Shown: in pieces, positions 49,898 through 62,500 of the stretch
Layout: each line of letters begins with the position of its first letter
How positions within the stretch are numbered: the stretch's first letter is position 1
DNA from: Echinococcus granulosus
Lineage: Eukaryota > Platyhelminthes > Cestoda > Cyclophyllidea > Taeniidae
Assembly: GCF_000524195.1 (NCBI RefSeq)
Contig: NW_020170397.1
Coordinates: 251,369-315,368 of the forward strand
Direction of reading: 5' to 3'
Length of the DNA stretch: 64,000 nt
The notes under the pieces: generated by a model
What the model saw: the letters and a program-made list of their open reading frames with translations, nothing else
What the model was told of the DNA's origin: nothing
Database searches by the model: none
Translations under genes and position numbers: made by a program

Positions 49898-50560
49898 ATG
49901 AAGCCGTCCAAGTCAGCATGGGCCTCTCCGATCGCGCTGGTAACGAAGAATGGCGGTAGTCTACGGCTATGCATCGACTGTAGGAAGTTGAACAAGGTAA
50001 CCAAGACGGATGCGTTTCCCTTGCCCAACATTAGCGATTCGCTGGCCTCCTTGCGTGGGTCGATGTGGTTCTCCACCCTAGACAGGAAGTCGGGATATTG
50101 GCAAGTGGAAGCGGCAGAGGTAGACAAAGAAAAGACATCTTTATATTGTCATGTGGGCCTTATAAATTCCAAACGATGCCCTTTGAGCTCTGTAACTCAG
50201 CGACTACCTTCCAACGCCTGATTTAAACAGATCTGATCGGCCTGTTCCCAAAGCATGGCACAATGTACCATGATGACATTCTCGTTTTTGGTGGAGATAT
50301 TCGAGGGCATAACGCCAACCTGAAACCTGTGTTGGATCGTCTACGAGACGTAGGGTTAACCTTGAACCCGAAGAAATGCCGTTTCCTGCAACGCTCGGTC
50401 ACCTTCCTGGGACATACAGTCTCGTCAGATGGAATGGCAGTCACCGAAGACCGTGCACAACAAGTGAGGACATGGTCTACACTAACCAACCAGACGGAGC
50501 TCCGCAGTTTCATAGATTTGGCAAATTACTACCAAAAGGCAGGCGAAGAAGAATTTCAAG
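49898..50560 (+). pseudogene. Reverse transcriptase remnant
   Basis: Two open segments, 49898-50221 and 50263-50560, carry the fingers/palm and thumb parts of a Ty3/gypsy reverse transcriptase. They are broken near 50220 by a stop (TGATTTAAAC region). In the catalytic box the usual Tyr/Phe-x-Asp-Asp is retained as HDD. Confidence 0.8.
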
Positions 50561-50609
50561 TGGGTGGAAGGCCTCATTCCACAACGATTGCACCCCTGCA
50601 ACCCATGCC

Positions 50610-51190
50610 CACCGGCTTCACAGGGGAAAGAGTAGGGATAGACATTCGGGGGTCCTCAACCACCATGCGTAGGAGGAAACCGATGTATTCTGGTTATGGA
50701 AGACTACTTCACGAAAGCAGCTGAGGCGGAAACCATGAAATTACAAGGCACTTAAATGGTTGCTTCAGTTTTATTCAATCGGCGGGTTTTCCAGCATGGA
50801 GTACCTGAATCCATTCATAGCGATGAAGCCCCTAACTTCGAGAGCCAGATATCAAAGATACGCACAACACCTGGACATCCGCAAGGCAATGGACAGGTAG
50901 AAGGAAAGAATCGCACTCTGATCGGACTACTAAAGGCCTTCACTAAAGGTGTCCAACTGGATAACTGGGTTTATACGCCTGGGACGCGTCCTTCTCGCGT
51001 ACAGGGCTACGGTCCATACGTCAACGGTGTTTCTCCGTTTCAGATGCTCACAGATTGTGGAATGAGAGTGCCTGCCAAGCGCAGAAGAAGCAGCCAACAA
51101 TGTTCCAGAGTACATACTGCGCCTGAAAGAAGGCATAAAAAACCTTTTGACATCTCACGTAAATATTTACGACTGTCTTCTGCCAGGCAG
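50610..51190 (+). pseudogene. Integrase remnant
   Basis: Open pieces at 50610-50724 and 50756-51199 hold the integrase core, including HSDEAPNFESQ (second catalytic Asp region) and GNGQVEGKNRTL (catalytic Glu region). A stop and frame change separates them near 50725-50755. A tail resembling the end of gypsy integrases continues to about 51430. Confidence 0.75.
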
Positions 51191-51600
51191 GAGAAATAAA
51201 AGGGTCGACGGAGCAGGATGAACGTCTTACGAGGAGGAGACTTCGCGCAAATTTACAGTCCGATTCCCCCGCCTGAAATACACCGCAAGTTTCATCACCC
51301 ATGAAGCAGAAACCCGTTTCCAGTTGTGAAAGCGTTCGCACATGCAAACGCACGACTGTGTACCCAGGGAATAACCGTTCAACACAACAAGATGCGACCC
51401 TACAAAGGAGCACCACCGGTTGGATGAAAAGATGAGATTTGCGTTTTAACGCGGGACAAGAAACCATCGGCTGACATCTGGAAGAAACTCATAAGCAGTA
51501 GCACCGGGCACGATGCTGAAAGAAAAAGGGGGCTGTGTAGTACTTATTTTGTTTAAATGTTACTCGTAGCTGAGAAGCGGTCAGAACCTAAAGCCAAAGA

Positions 51601-52278
51601 AAAGTCCCATGTCCAAATATTCCTAAAATTGTACCCATCCCCCATTTCCCCTAAGAAATAAACATGGCAAAAACAAATCACCCTGGGTGTTCTAAGCACA
51701 TGAAAGCTAAGAAAGGGAAGATAAACGCGCCTCTTCCTACAGTAGAACCACTATTTCAATTTGGCTTATTTCAAAACAGCAAAAATTCGGGCCTCAAAAC
51801 TGAGCAAAAAGATATCATTTTCCCCAATATAATAAAATGTATACGTATAATTCTAATAGAAAAGCTTAACAACAGATCAATTTAATCTTCTTTGAGACTT
51901 GTATGAGCAAAATGCATCAAAATTTTCTCGCAAAACATCGACTGTGCACAGATTCAGCATTACTTAGTTGATAAATCCTAGGGACATTTACTTTTAGTGT
52001 ATGCTAGCAATTTAATTTTAGTTTTGATTTACTGTTCCTGCATAGATTTGCGCTGTTTAATATCGATATGAGTAACACTTATTTGAAGAGATTACGCGAA
52101 AGTTCCAATTCTGCATGCATATTTTTTAAAGCGATTTTGATTCTAAAATTTCTTAAGTGAATATGAATTTTAATTGTCCGAATTAAGTATTTTGCGTGAA
52201 TAAGATGTCATTGTTTTAATAATTTTGTTTGAGTTTGTGTAGTTCTCGTCCTTCCTATTTGGTTAAAGTTCTCGAATA
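51601..52278. other. Upstream region of the cyclophilin gene
   Basis: AT-rich DNA between the retroelement and cyclophilin. A 73-codon ORF at 51664-51885 is lysine/asparagine-rich and unrecognised. The cyclophilin promoter must lie in the last few hundred bases, but no TATA box is clear. Confidence 0.4.
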
Positions 52279-52798
52279 ATGGGCGTGAAGTGCTTCTTCG
52301 ACATCTCCATTGGCGGTAAGCCAGCGGGTCGCATCGTCTTTGCCGTGAGTTGTTTAGATTTGTTAACTTGTGTAGCTGTTTGATGACGTCCCAAAGACAG
52401 TAGAGAACTTCCGTGCACTGTGCACCGGTGAGAAGGGTTTCGGATACAAGGGCTCGAAGTTTCACCGAATTATTCCCGGTTTTATGTGCCAAGGTGGTGA
52501 TTTTACTGCCGGGAATGGTACCGGTGGCAAGAGCATATACGGGAGCAAATTTGAGGATGAAAATTTCAATCACAAGCACAGCAAGCCGATGATGCTCTCG
52601 ATGGCGAATGCGGGTAAGAACACCAATGGCTCGCAATTCTTCATCACTACCGCCGTCACCAGCTGGCTTGATGGGAAGCATGTTGTCTTTGGTGAGGTAG
52701 AAAGTGGCGAAGATGTTGTTAAGGATATGGAGGCCGTCGGTAGCAGTAGTGGCAAGACTTCCCAAGAAGTACTGATTACTGACTGCGGTCAGCTGTAA
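52279..52798 (+). CDS. Cyclophilin A-type peptidyl-prolyl isomerase
   Basis: Two exons, 52279-52344 and 52376-52798, encode 162 residues, the standard cyclophilin A length. The protein catalyses cis-trans isomerisation of Xaa-Pro bonds in the cytosol and binds cyclosporin A. The full family core is present: [16 protein letters not shown] with the catalytic Arg, Phe and Gln, NGSQFFITT, the cyclosporin-contacting Trp in [11 protein letters not shown], and the end LITDCGQL. The sequence [15 protein letters not shown] is shared with tapeworm cyclophilins from memory. The intron is only 31 bp, GT-AG, and falls after FA of the start [17 protein letters not shown]. Without this intron the frame would stop at once. 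Confidence 0.97.
52345..52375 (+). other. 31-bp micro-intron in cyclophilin
   Basis: GTGAGT at the 5' end and TGTGTAG at the 3' end enclose 31 bases. Removing them joins GCC to CTG and restores the conserved IVFALFDDVP of cyclophilins. Confidence 0.93.
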
Positions 52799-54781
52799 AT
52801 CAACCGGCCGAACGTTCACTCTATTCCCTTTATTAATTGTATCGCGCTAATCCTGCTCCTCATTGCTTCTTTACCCGTTTGTGGCCGTAACGTGTTTCAA
52901 CAATGAAGTCGTTGTGCGTATTTTGAATTGCGTCTCTTGTGGTCTGAAATAGCTTTTTTTGTTGGAACGGGGTTTAACGCACCGTGCAGGGTCATCTATC
53001 TTGTAGTCGTGTGTCTTGCTTTTTTGGGGTTCAGTTTCTGCCTCACGTATCCCCATGGTGTCGTTTTAGGTTCGTTGGTAGTCGTACCTCTAGTGGGCTC
53101 ATGCAGTCGTTCTGTCGCTACTTGCTTCGGTTACTTGGCAATATGGCGGGATACGGGCTGATTGTCCTGAGGCTGCGGGTCTCTATCACCTAGGTGATGC
53201 GGGTTCTTTTATAGACACGTCTTCTGATGGCATATTTTGCCCGGCTTGTTTTTTTGCCACCCTGGAGCGGTTGCTTTGATGGTTGTTGTGTTGCTGGGGT
53301 GCTTGTGCGTTCTGGTCATGGTGGCGGGATGGGAAATTGTTTCGCTTCATGTGTGCACGACTGGTGGATTTGGTCATTGTCACCTTCAACAATCCAGTCT
53401 TCCTGTCCACCGGTGAGTCATGTCCCTGCCTTGTTAAGCACCGCGGTTGTTGACGCATCAGCTTGCCTGTGCCGGAGGATTAGTCACAAGCTGGTTGTGG
53501 CCTCGCCAGACCCTTCTTCAATGCAAACCTCGGGGTGATGCTTACCATTCAATGTGAGTTGATTGAAGTATCGGCAACTTTTTATCGCGGGGTCACAACC
53601 AAGTTGTGGAGGAAGTCGGTGCTCGTGATGGGCAATGGGTGAGGACTTAGAGGTTGACTCCAGTCTTGTGGGTTTGCAAAAGATAGTGAGATGATTTCAA
53701 GGATCCCTCGACTTACTTTCCTGTTTTCTGTATTATTTATTAAGGGACTAAACTAGCAGTCTCGATGCGGCGAGATTCATCACTGCAGCTGAATCACCCT
53801 GGCGCGCTGCTGTATGCGTGTGCTAGCTTTTTGACATCGTGAATACCCATGGCCTTGGTGGTGGTGCTGGTGTCAGTGAGGCAGGAGTCTCGTGCATATT
53901 TGCCGCACAAGAGATGATGCGTCTGTCGGGCCTCATGGACGCCATTCGAATGTTTATTCACTGGATGTAAACAGCTGTGGTGACGCATAGGGGACCAACG
54001 TGGCCGGAGTTGTTCCAGGTGTACAGAAGGTTGGCCATGCACACCACTCTTCCATTCAGACTCCAGGCTACCAGATACCACTTCTGAATAGTACATGGGG
54101 AAGGATGCTGTGGTTAGTCGAACCTGTGGAGGCTGACTACAAGACGGTCATCAAGACGACATAAATTTGACACACCTCCGAGTACATGTTTCTTTCACTT
54201 TATGTTGGCCTTGGGCAATTGCTGCCATGACAGGCGGTCGACGCGCAGGATGCGTCTCCTGCAGGAAATCCACCAAACCCTTTGCCCCTATTATCGGAAT
54301 CAATCCCCCCTCCCCCTCCAGACAATTTGCATTGTAGATGAACACCAATGGAAGGGATCACGCAGATCCGCCCCATCGTCTGGTGGTTAATCGTAACCTG
54401 CAGATAGGATCAATGACGACCAAGACAGGACAGAGCCCACGAGCAGGGCTGGAAGCGACCCCCAGACGGAGAAACTGATAGAACGATGTTCAGATCACAG
54501 ACACCGAGCGACTCCCCACCGTCTCCGTCATTGTCATGATGCCAGTCGCACTCATACCTACAGACGTCCTGCACGCCACTGGGACATCGTCTCCCCGTGT
54601 CCTTCAAAAGACACAGCTTCTCCGGTTTAGCCTCTGTTTTACTAAAGCTGACATCAGAGAAGAAGGAGAAAGAAACTTTTTCCAACCCAATCAATCGTTA
54701 CAGAAGTCGGAGGAAAGGCGAATTTAGTGCATCGCGTTTAACACTTGCAAAAATCTCAAGTAAAACGAGGCTGAGGCAGAG
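52799..54781. other. Gene-free stretch, GC-richer
   Basis: About 2 kb with GC above the surrounding intergenic DNA but no frame showing a known family. G/T-rich text between 53050 and 53330 and GGTGGTGGTGCTGGTG near 53860 suggest degenerate repeats. Short ORFs here (for example 53227-53538) look like chance frames. The 3' untranslated sequences of cyclophilin and CDC37 must lie here. Confidence 0.35.
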
Positions 54782-57700
54782 TCACGACTTATTAGAGGCA
54801 CTATCACTAGGGTTTGCCAACTCCTCCTTCACATTCTCCTCTGCCACCGGGGCCTTCACCTCCTCAACGTTAACACCGTTTGCTGAGTCGTACTCCCCAC
54901 CTTGGCCTTCGGCATCAGCAGCAGCGGCATTTTCGACCCAAAGGCCAGAGGCAACGCATCGCTTCATACACTCCTCCGCCTCTTTCGGATCCATCTCCGT
55001 CAGTGTCTTCTTCAACAACTCAACGTCTCGAGTCTCGAAGCACTTTCTTAGGGGCTAAAAGGCGAACAAACAGGGGAGGGGTGGGATGAATGATTGAGCA
55101 GACATGACTGAGTAGATACGGACAAGTTGGGACTTGACACCTTCGCTCGGTGACAAGAAATGCGGCGTATTCGACCGTTGCCTGGTATTTTAAATGATGC
55201 TGTCAAGACTAATCTGGCTTGGCATGGAAGACGTGGAGGAACTAGAATTACCTATGTAACTGGTGCAGATGACAAGCACTGCTGCCTTTTAAGCAAGCGA
55301 GGACACAAACAGTCACAATTTAACCCTAATGTTCACCATAGTGGCGCAAGGGTTGTGTTTCCTCTCTCGACACGAAAGGAAATCAAGGCCTCAGACATGT
55401 GATGGTCCTTGCGGTCGTGCTGGAGGCGCGAGATTATGACACTAGGACTCAAAAGGCAATTGAAAATGGCCTACCTCGGGAAGGGTTTCTATGACCTCGT
55501 AGGGGTCCAATCCACCGGGGCCAAGACGTTTCTGCCGCTCCTCTTCCTCGTACTGCTGCATCGCCTCGGTCAGCCTGACTCGAGCACGATCACGAATACG
55601 TACTTTGAAGGCCGTCAGCTCCTCATCGAACATGCGCTGGTACTCCGGCTCTGCATTGATGAATCTGCGAGAGGATGGGCGGAAAAACACATTCGTGAAT
55701 AATTGTACCCTCTTTAGGGCTTCAATGCTTGAATGCGTGAAACAAAGGAGTGACGACATTTTGGCAGTCGCATCAGGCACACTAGAGTATGCAACAAAGC
55801 GGCACATTCACCGAACCATCCCCAGAAGGGAACATTTGCCAGAAATCATTCTATCCAAACACGGGAGTTAGGAAATGTGGCATTTTGCCATTCCGCTCCT
55901 TCCTCGTTAGCAGAAACGATTCGGATGTGCAAAGCCTCTTACTGGCCTTCAGTAGCATTTCCTGAGGGAAAATTTAAAGCCGTCCAAGACAGCTTAAACA
56001 ACTATTGCTACTAAAAAGGAATAAGTAGCAAGTTTTACTTTGTGACGAGAGGCTTATTCCTCACAATAAGCAAAATTAAAAAGAAGCAATTCAAAAGAAA
56101 ACACGACCAGCCCTACACCTAGCCACAAACCCACCTGTGAGCTAGGCAAATACTTGGGGAAAAATCCAACAGTGACAATGAAAAGCGTCTCACTTGTTGA
56201 AGAAGGGTCGAATACAAGACCGTGGATCGCATTTAAGGGACTTGGCCAGTTCCAGCATGAACTGCATCACGATGCACTGGTGGGAGACGTGATCCAGCAG
56301 GCTGTACTTCTACCAACAGAACGGAAATACAGAGGAATGACTAAAGCTCTTTAAAAAAATATATTATTTACATTAATCGTAGCATCGTCTTACTATAAAG
56401 CACAGGTTTTAACATACAAGTGACAAGCACGTTCAACAGTGGTTGCAACGACTTGTGTATCGCGAAAGGAGTGGCTGAGATTAAAGGCAACAATAAATTT
56501 GATGTAGAATAATGTCCTCGGTGTGGGAGCGATTACACTTTTCCAGTTTTTGGACTCCATAAATGCAAAACGTCTTTCGTGGATTGTAATGACCGATTTT
56601 CCTCCGAGACACCAAGGCAGCGATTAGGGGTAGAAATAAATACCTACTGTTTTATTATTACGACAGTCTGAGTAGTTGTTAATAAACAATAACCGGAACG
56701 TAAGCAACATCCGCAATTAAGCTGGTACGTAACTACGTCAGTAGTATACCTTCGTGCATACTACTACGGCTTCTTACGACGCTAGGAGAAACTTCGGGTG
56801 CTATATTTGAGCTTTAAATATGCAGAAACGAGGCACAAACCTACTCATATTGTGTTTGAGCGCAAAACCAGAAGATAATTTCACATTGAGCTTAGAAGAA
56901 CCGGTTTTAAGTTCACTCTCATTAATAGGGAGTCTGCCCAGTGGGAAAATCGACCACCACAACTCAGACACTGTTCATCAGACGTGACAGCAACATTTGT
57001 CAATCATTTTGGATAATTAAAGCGATACTACTCAAAACGGAAAAAATGTGACTATCATCAAGTAGCCAAAATTATCCAACATCTACTGTATTGTTTTACA
57101 CTCAACCTTACACACTTCGGCGAGGCTAACGTGCGCAGTGACAAAAGGCACTTGCCACGTATTTGTGACGTTGGAAGGGGATGGGCTATAAGTACTTCGA
57201 GCAAGTCAAACTTGCCAAAACACACGAAGCATGATCCAGAAATAAACCTGATTGGTAAAAGACGCGTCCAAAAGTGCCAAAATTAATCAAAACAGACGCA
57301 CCTCTTCCATGGCAAGATCAAGGCACCACAAGACGAGATGATTGGCAGTTTCATCACAAACCAGGTGAGGATTTTCAAGGAGGTATTGTCGGGAGTCAAC
57401 TGGACGACTAAACATACCGAACTTCTTGATTTCGGCTTCATGTTTCTTAACAAAGTCCCTAAGTCGGTCCGCGGCCTCTTCATGAACATCATCATCATTG
57501 TCCTCGTCAACCTTCGGTTTCTCTTTCAAAGCCGCTTTGTTAATAAACTAAATTGACCACGAAAGTACCAATTATTACAAGACTATCAATGACACCACAT
57601 TACAAGTCAAACTAATAAGATTTGTTGGTGAGATGAAGGCAATAACGTCAAACTTACCGTCCGAGACCGTCCCTCGTGGCTTATTGTGTCAACATTGAGA

Positions 57701-58129
57701 GGACGAAGCTAAAAATATTCGATATATGTACTTGCAGATCATACCCTTTCTTTTTTGTTCATTGCCTTCTCCTTCTCCTGCCATTCTTTGTCGGCTACCT
57801 CCAGTTTCCTTAAATTATCCTCCAATTCTTTCACATTAGGTGCATTACTCTGCAAAAAATGAAAAGTGAGCTGCAACATACCTTGATTCCCTCATCGTAT
57901 AGTGATCGAGCCTTCTGTAGGGCTTCAATATGCTCCTTCTTTCCCTTTTCAAACTTTTCTTTTTCTTCTTTCCATTCACGGTCACGGTTAAGACGAGCTT
58001 CGTGACGCCAACGGAACAGGCTAGCAGTATCTATGTTAGGGTGGGTGTCATCTTCATCATCTGAGACCTGAAGCCGAGTCACAGAGACCAAAGGCATACC
58101 TCAATGTGGTCCCATTTACTATAATCCAT
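54782..58129 (-). CDS. CDC37: Hsp90 co-chaperone CDC37
   Basis: Eight exons on the minus strand: 58100-58129, 57882-58067, 57745-57849, 57658-57708, 57302-57547, 56194-56309, 55475-55664, 54782-55054. They close at 398 residues (human 378). CDC37 delivers client kinases to Hsp90 in the cytosol. The start [16 protein letters not shown] is the conserved N-terminus, with the CK2-target Ser in VSDDED. It is followed by [17 protein letters not shown], a coiled coil, the Hsp90-binding domain ([35 protein letters not shown]), [17 protein letters not shown] and the C-terminal [19 protein letters not shown]. The last 45 residues are an acidic Ala-rich tail. Introns 1 and 2 are 32 bp and intron 3 is 36 bp; introns 5-7 are longer. 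The neighbour upstream is divergent. Confidence 0.97.
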
Positions 58130-59548
58130 AAGTCTACTAGGAGCGGTTAAAGGTTCGCACAATCGAATGAACACACTTAAACAAAGTAGGATAATTATTT
58201 CAGCGCAAGCGCACTTACCCTGTTCACATGTAGAAACCTAGTTAAATGACGTCACAAAGATAGTTATTTAACTAAAAATTTAGTGGGAAATAGGTACTTG
58301 TCTAATAAGAGTTGAAATAATATAATAGTTTTCGAAATCCGTGAGAGCTATATTCAGAAAAAAATGCACTAAATAAAGCAATTTTTAACTGTGCAAAAGA
58401 GATTGCCCTTGCATTAACCATAATTTACCCATTTTTTAAAACGCATTGGTGCTTTGTTAATTATAGAGTGTTGTTTAGTTAAATTTTTCGGCACTATCTT
58501 CAATTGAGTGTTTACTGCTAGGTGGTCAAATGCGTAACAACAAGTTAAGCTGTGATTGCTGACAAGTGTTACGAAATAGTGAGCGTATTTCCGTCTTCTC
58601 CCTGTGCAAATGCCGGTAAAAGGGCAAATATTAGACCTTCTCAAAGTTGGCTATTAGTGCTAGTCAATAGGCTAGAGCAAACCAATGCACAAAACGGGTT
58701 TTTTGACTTTTGCATAAGATTTGGTATGCAGTGCACCGAGGCGTGATGGTCACTTAGCGGTTTTCTCTGAAGCTCATTGTGAACAACAAACAGCAGAAAA
58801 ATCCTTATTTTCTTTTTAAAAATTATGATTTTTTATTTTTAGCTGATTTTTGTAGTTTTAATGTGCATGCTTTCTAAAATGTTTTTTGGACTACTTTATA
58901 CTGCTTCTTGTTTGTATGCTTTTATCAATCCCGATGTGGTTTCGGTTTTGGTGAACTCAGCCATCTTCGACTTTGGGAAGGTTGGTTTGTTTTTGATTTC
59001 TAAATTTTGTTTCCATACTTTGAGTTACTGGCATTGTCTGGAGATGATTCTATTCATTTGCTTTAACGGGTTTAATGGCAATTGTTGTTGGGATATGTCT
59101 ACTGAAATAAATTAGTAGACGCCTGCTGCAAATTAAGTAGTCGCATGCCTGTTAAAGCGTTCACTCCAGTTGGCTTCCTACTGGGTGGTTTATGCTTCGA
59201 ACAGGATTTGTTAGCCGTCTTAACCTTTTTTGGGATTCTTTCCTACTTTTTTAATGAGGCGTTTATCTTCCTGCCATTCATTCGACTACTGCTTCTTTGG
59301 TAACTTGGGTTGAAGTTCGAACATTGCTGTAGATATTGCTGTTGCCGCCGTTTCAGTCCCTACAAAATCATTCTTAGTTAAGGCAGCATTGTGAGTATTG
59401 AATTTTATCTTTGTTCTATGCAATTTTAACCACGACGTAATTGCAATGCGTTTTATCGCGTTGGGTCCTAATCATTTTGGTTTCTTATGTGTTAGTGACT
59501 GAAATCTCGATGAATAGGGCCTCTGTGGTCTTTTTTAGTTCTTTACTA
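58130..59548. other. Divergent intergenic region CDC37-zinc finger gene
   Basis: About 1.4 kb of AT-rich DNA with no convincing gene. A small ORF (58861-59115) is rich in Phe/Leu/Ile and unrecognised. Part of this may be a 5' untranslated exon of the zinc-finger gene. A splice acceptor TCTTTTTTAG ends at 59538, ten bases before its ATG. Confidence 0.4.
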
Positions 59549-62500
59549 ATGGACTCAGTGTCAACAAAGCCGGAAGCCACGGATGAAGACCAATCCTCAA
59601 TAACCCCATCAACCTCTCGAAGGCGTCGCAGTCGCGCACCTTCTTCTGCCCCAAAAAGCACTCCAAAGCGTCCACGAACCACTCCATCTACAAAATCGCC
59701 ACGCGGTGGAAAGGGTGGCAGGAGTCGTGGAGGTACTGCTCGAACGAAAGCCGCGAAATCCGCCGTTGGTGCTGATGAAGCTGATGCCACAGAAGACTTC
59801 ACAGCTCTGGCTGCTAGCGCTCTAGACTATGCGGAAGACTCCTCCTCGCAGGAAGACGATGAAAATGACGACGATGATGACGATGGTGGCAGTGACTACG
59901 TCCCCGACGCTGCTGAGGCCGATCACAATGAAGAAGACGAGTTTGAGGAAATGGATGTGGACGTCTCGAGGACTCCTCGTAGGCGTCGTGGTCGGAGGTC
60001 AAACGCTGCCACTTCAAGCGTACAAAACCACGATGATGATTTCGATATCAGTGATTATGAAGATGATGACGATGGGATGCAGGAGAGTCGCGTCAGTCTA
60101 ATGAATGAGGTGTCTGCAATGCAGGACTCAAATAGACACGATGAACCCCTGGGACTCTTCTCCGACATGGTTGCTGCATCTGGGTTGGTTGGTAATTCTA
60201 CTGGTGGCAACGATGATAAAGACATCTACGACTTTGATGCGCAGAGTATGGCCTCGGATAAGCGTTTTCGCAAGATGCGACAATCGGCCGCGGCTAGACA
60301 GAATCGCAAATCTGGTGGCGGTGGTGGTGGAGGAGGCGCTTCCCGTTCCCGACCTGCTAATCGACCTGCCACTCAAGTGGGTGCCAGTTGGGGTTCGAAT
60401 ATTTACAGTGCCCTAGCAACTTCTCTCAAAACCCGTGGTGATCTTGACGCCTACACGAACTTTTTGAAGTGCCCATATCTAAACAGTTGCATGGATTCTA
60501 TGTTTGTTGACATGTGCCGACCCAGTAATCAGCACATGGGCCTATTCTTCGGTCCCTCTGCAAGTTTGCAAAGCCTCATGGGTCGTGTTAATGATCCAGA
60601 CAAGGTGGTTGAGCTTTTGCATGCATTTATGTCTAAGTCATACGATACCTTGGCGAATAGAATTCTGTGGTTTGCACCCATCATTCACCAGCAACCGGTT
60701 CCACTCTCAAACATGTGCGCCTTTGCGGACAGACTTACCACTTTGTCTAGGAGTCTAGACCCCGATATGACAATTGAGCCGGCGTATATTCTCGAAGGTG
60801 ATCTCAACGTTCTTGTTCAAACTGGTGCGCCTTTTACTGATCTTGAAGTTTCATTGATCCAGCAAACCGCTATAAATAGTGCCGGTCACATGGGTCGCTT
60901 TATGACAGATGTGCATCAAATTATCCTCTCCAACGACTTTTGGGATCAGTTGAATGACCTTGTCGCTCTACCTTATGAGAAGATTATTAGCTACGCGGAG
61001 AGAGGTAACGCAACCGCTGAAGGTGATGCCTCAGTGAATCTTGAAGCCATTGAGCCACCATGCCTCCACCGCATCATCGCAGCTGTAAACAGTGAGAATA
61101 AATTGTTGGGAATAGCCCTCACTGACACCTGGGATCTTAATAAGGTTCCACTGTCTCGAAAACGCCGAAGCCTGAACTTCGAGAACCTCCAAAGGGGTCC
61201 TCTTCAACTCACCAAGACTGATCGGTCATCTTCTGTCACTGAAGAACTTCCCATTGAACTGGACACCTATGGGGTGTTGGAACAGATTTTAGATGATGTT
61301 GCTGTTTTGAGAACTCTTGAAGACGAGTCGGCTGAGGCCACGACCATTCGCACTTCGCCTCAAATAGGTCGCATTCACTTGATGGACTGTTTCCTGCTCA
61401 AACCCAATAGTCGGAAGGATGCTCTTATCTTAGTCTGTTACGAGGCTAGTGCTAGCCCACCTATGCCGAATCCCAGTCCACCCGGTTCTAGCCCATTCAA
61501 GGTATACTCCCTCGTTAGTGAGGAGAATTTCTTCTTTTCTCGGTTCGGCATCACATCCGATTCCCCAGCTCTCATGGACGGTATGTTCACCGCTGACCCT
61601 GAAGCCCTGATTGAACGTAAAGCTGTGGCTGTTCTGCCTGATTTAGTGTTCAACAATCTTCGTTCCATTGCTCTTCGTGAAGTAGTCGCTTCAAGCGGTA
61701 CCGCGATTGTGAATGCGGTGCTTACAAACATAAGCACCGATGCAGAGACACCAAGCATCTATCGCTGCTCCAAATTCATCCTCGTCGATAGCCAACGTCG
61801 CGTTCCACTGGCGATCGTTTTTGAGGTCCCTATCCGTCTCTCCTGGATAATCGATGCTAACGAATGTTCTGTTCGACCTCTCGACACCTCTGCTCTCAAC
61901 ACCGAGTTTACCTCCGTCACTGCAGACACTCTGTCTGCCGTGGAGGGCAAATTCTCTCCCAACATTACAGAGTGTCGTCTCGTAGTTATTAACGGGCTGC
62001 TCTACTCTCTCCAGGTGGATGAGAATCGAGTTCTTCAGCGAATTGTAGAGTTAATTCCAGCTGGATATGGCAATCCGACTGGTCATCCAGATCATGCTGC
62101 CTTGGCGCCCCAAGCCGTCACTGGAGATGCTCGAGCCTCCTCTGCCTTCCTCCGCATTTTCAATGAAGAAAGCTCGACCTCTTCCGTCTTTCCGATGATC
62201 TACCTTCCACACTTCGGCCAACAGACACTTGTGAACCAGGTGGCCGGCTTCTGTGATGAGTTGGTGGACCACATATACACCAGTCCTGTTTCCTTCTCTC
62301 TCTACGACGTTGTCTTCCGCATGGCCATCAAGCACACACCTAAAATGCTGGCCAGACAGCATCGTGAGGCTGCTGAGGCAGCGGCGGCAGCGTCGGCCGA
62401 AGCGAATCCCAACGACCCGCCTCCTCCACCCGTTCCTATGCCTGAGCATTGGGGCGTGTGTTCAATCTGCTCGAAGGAATTACACTCCGTTAGCGGTTTG

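Larger units (their letters stand above)
49740..51600 (+). mobile_element. Decayed Ty3/gypsy-like LTR retrotransposon
   Basis: Pieces of a pol polyprotein occur in the order of Ty3/gypsy elements. Reverse transcriptase begins at about 49890 (PSKSAWASPIALVTKNGG, LRLCIDCRKLN, FSTLDRKSGYWQV), is interrupted near 50220, and resumes at 50263 with a catalytic-motif variant YHDDILVFG and LNPKKCRFLQRSVTFLGH. The frame then passes directly to integrase-core sequence at about 50620 (GERVGIDIRG) and 50750-50950 (FQHGVPESIHSDE, GHPQGNGQVEGKNRTL). RNase H and the integrase zinc finger are missing, implying an internal deletion near 50560. Frameshifts and stops occur throughout. A purine-rich tract at about 51518-51531 followed by TGTGTAG may mark the start of a 3' LTR. 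It is not a functional element. Confidence 0.85.

Noticed and set aside
53227..53538. 103-codon plus-strand frame downstream of cyclophilin
   Set aside because: The composition is Cys/Ser/Trp-rich from a G/T-rich stretch, with no family resemblance and no start or splice context.
59441..59548. Upstream in-frame methionine of the zinc-finger gene
   Set aside because: The extra residues are hydrophobic and AT-driven, and a clear splice acceptor ends at 59538 just before the better Met at 59549.
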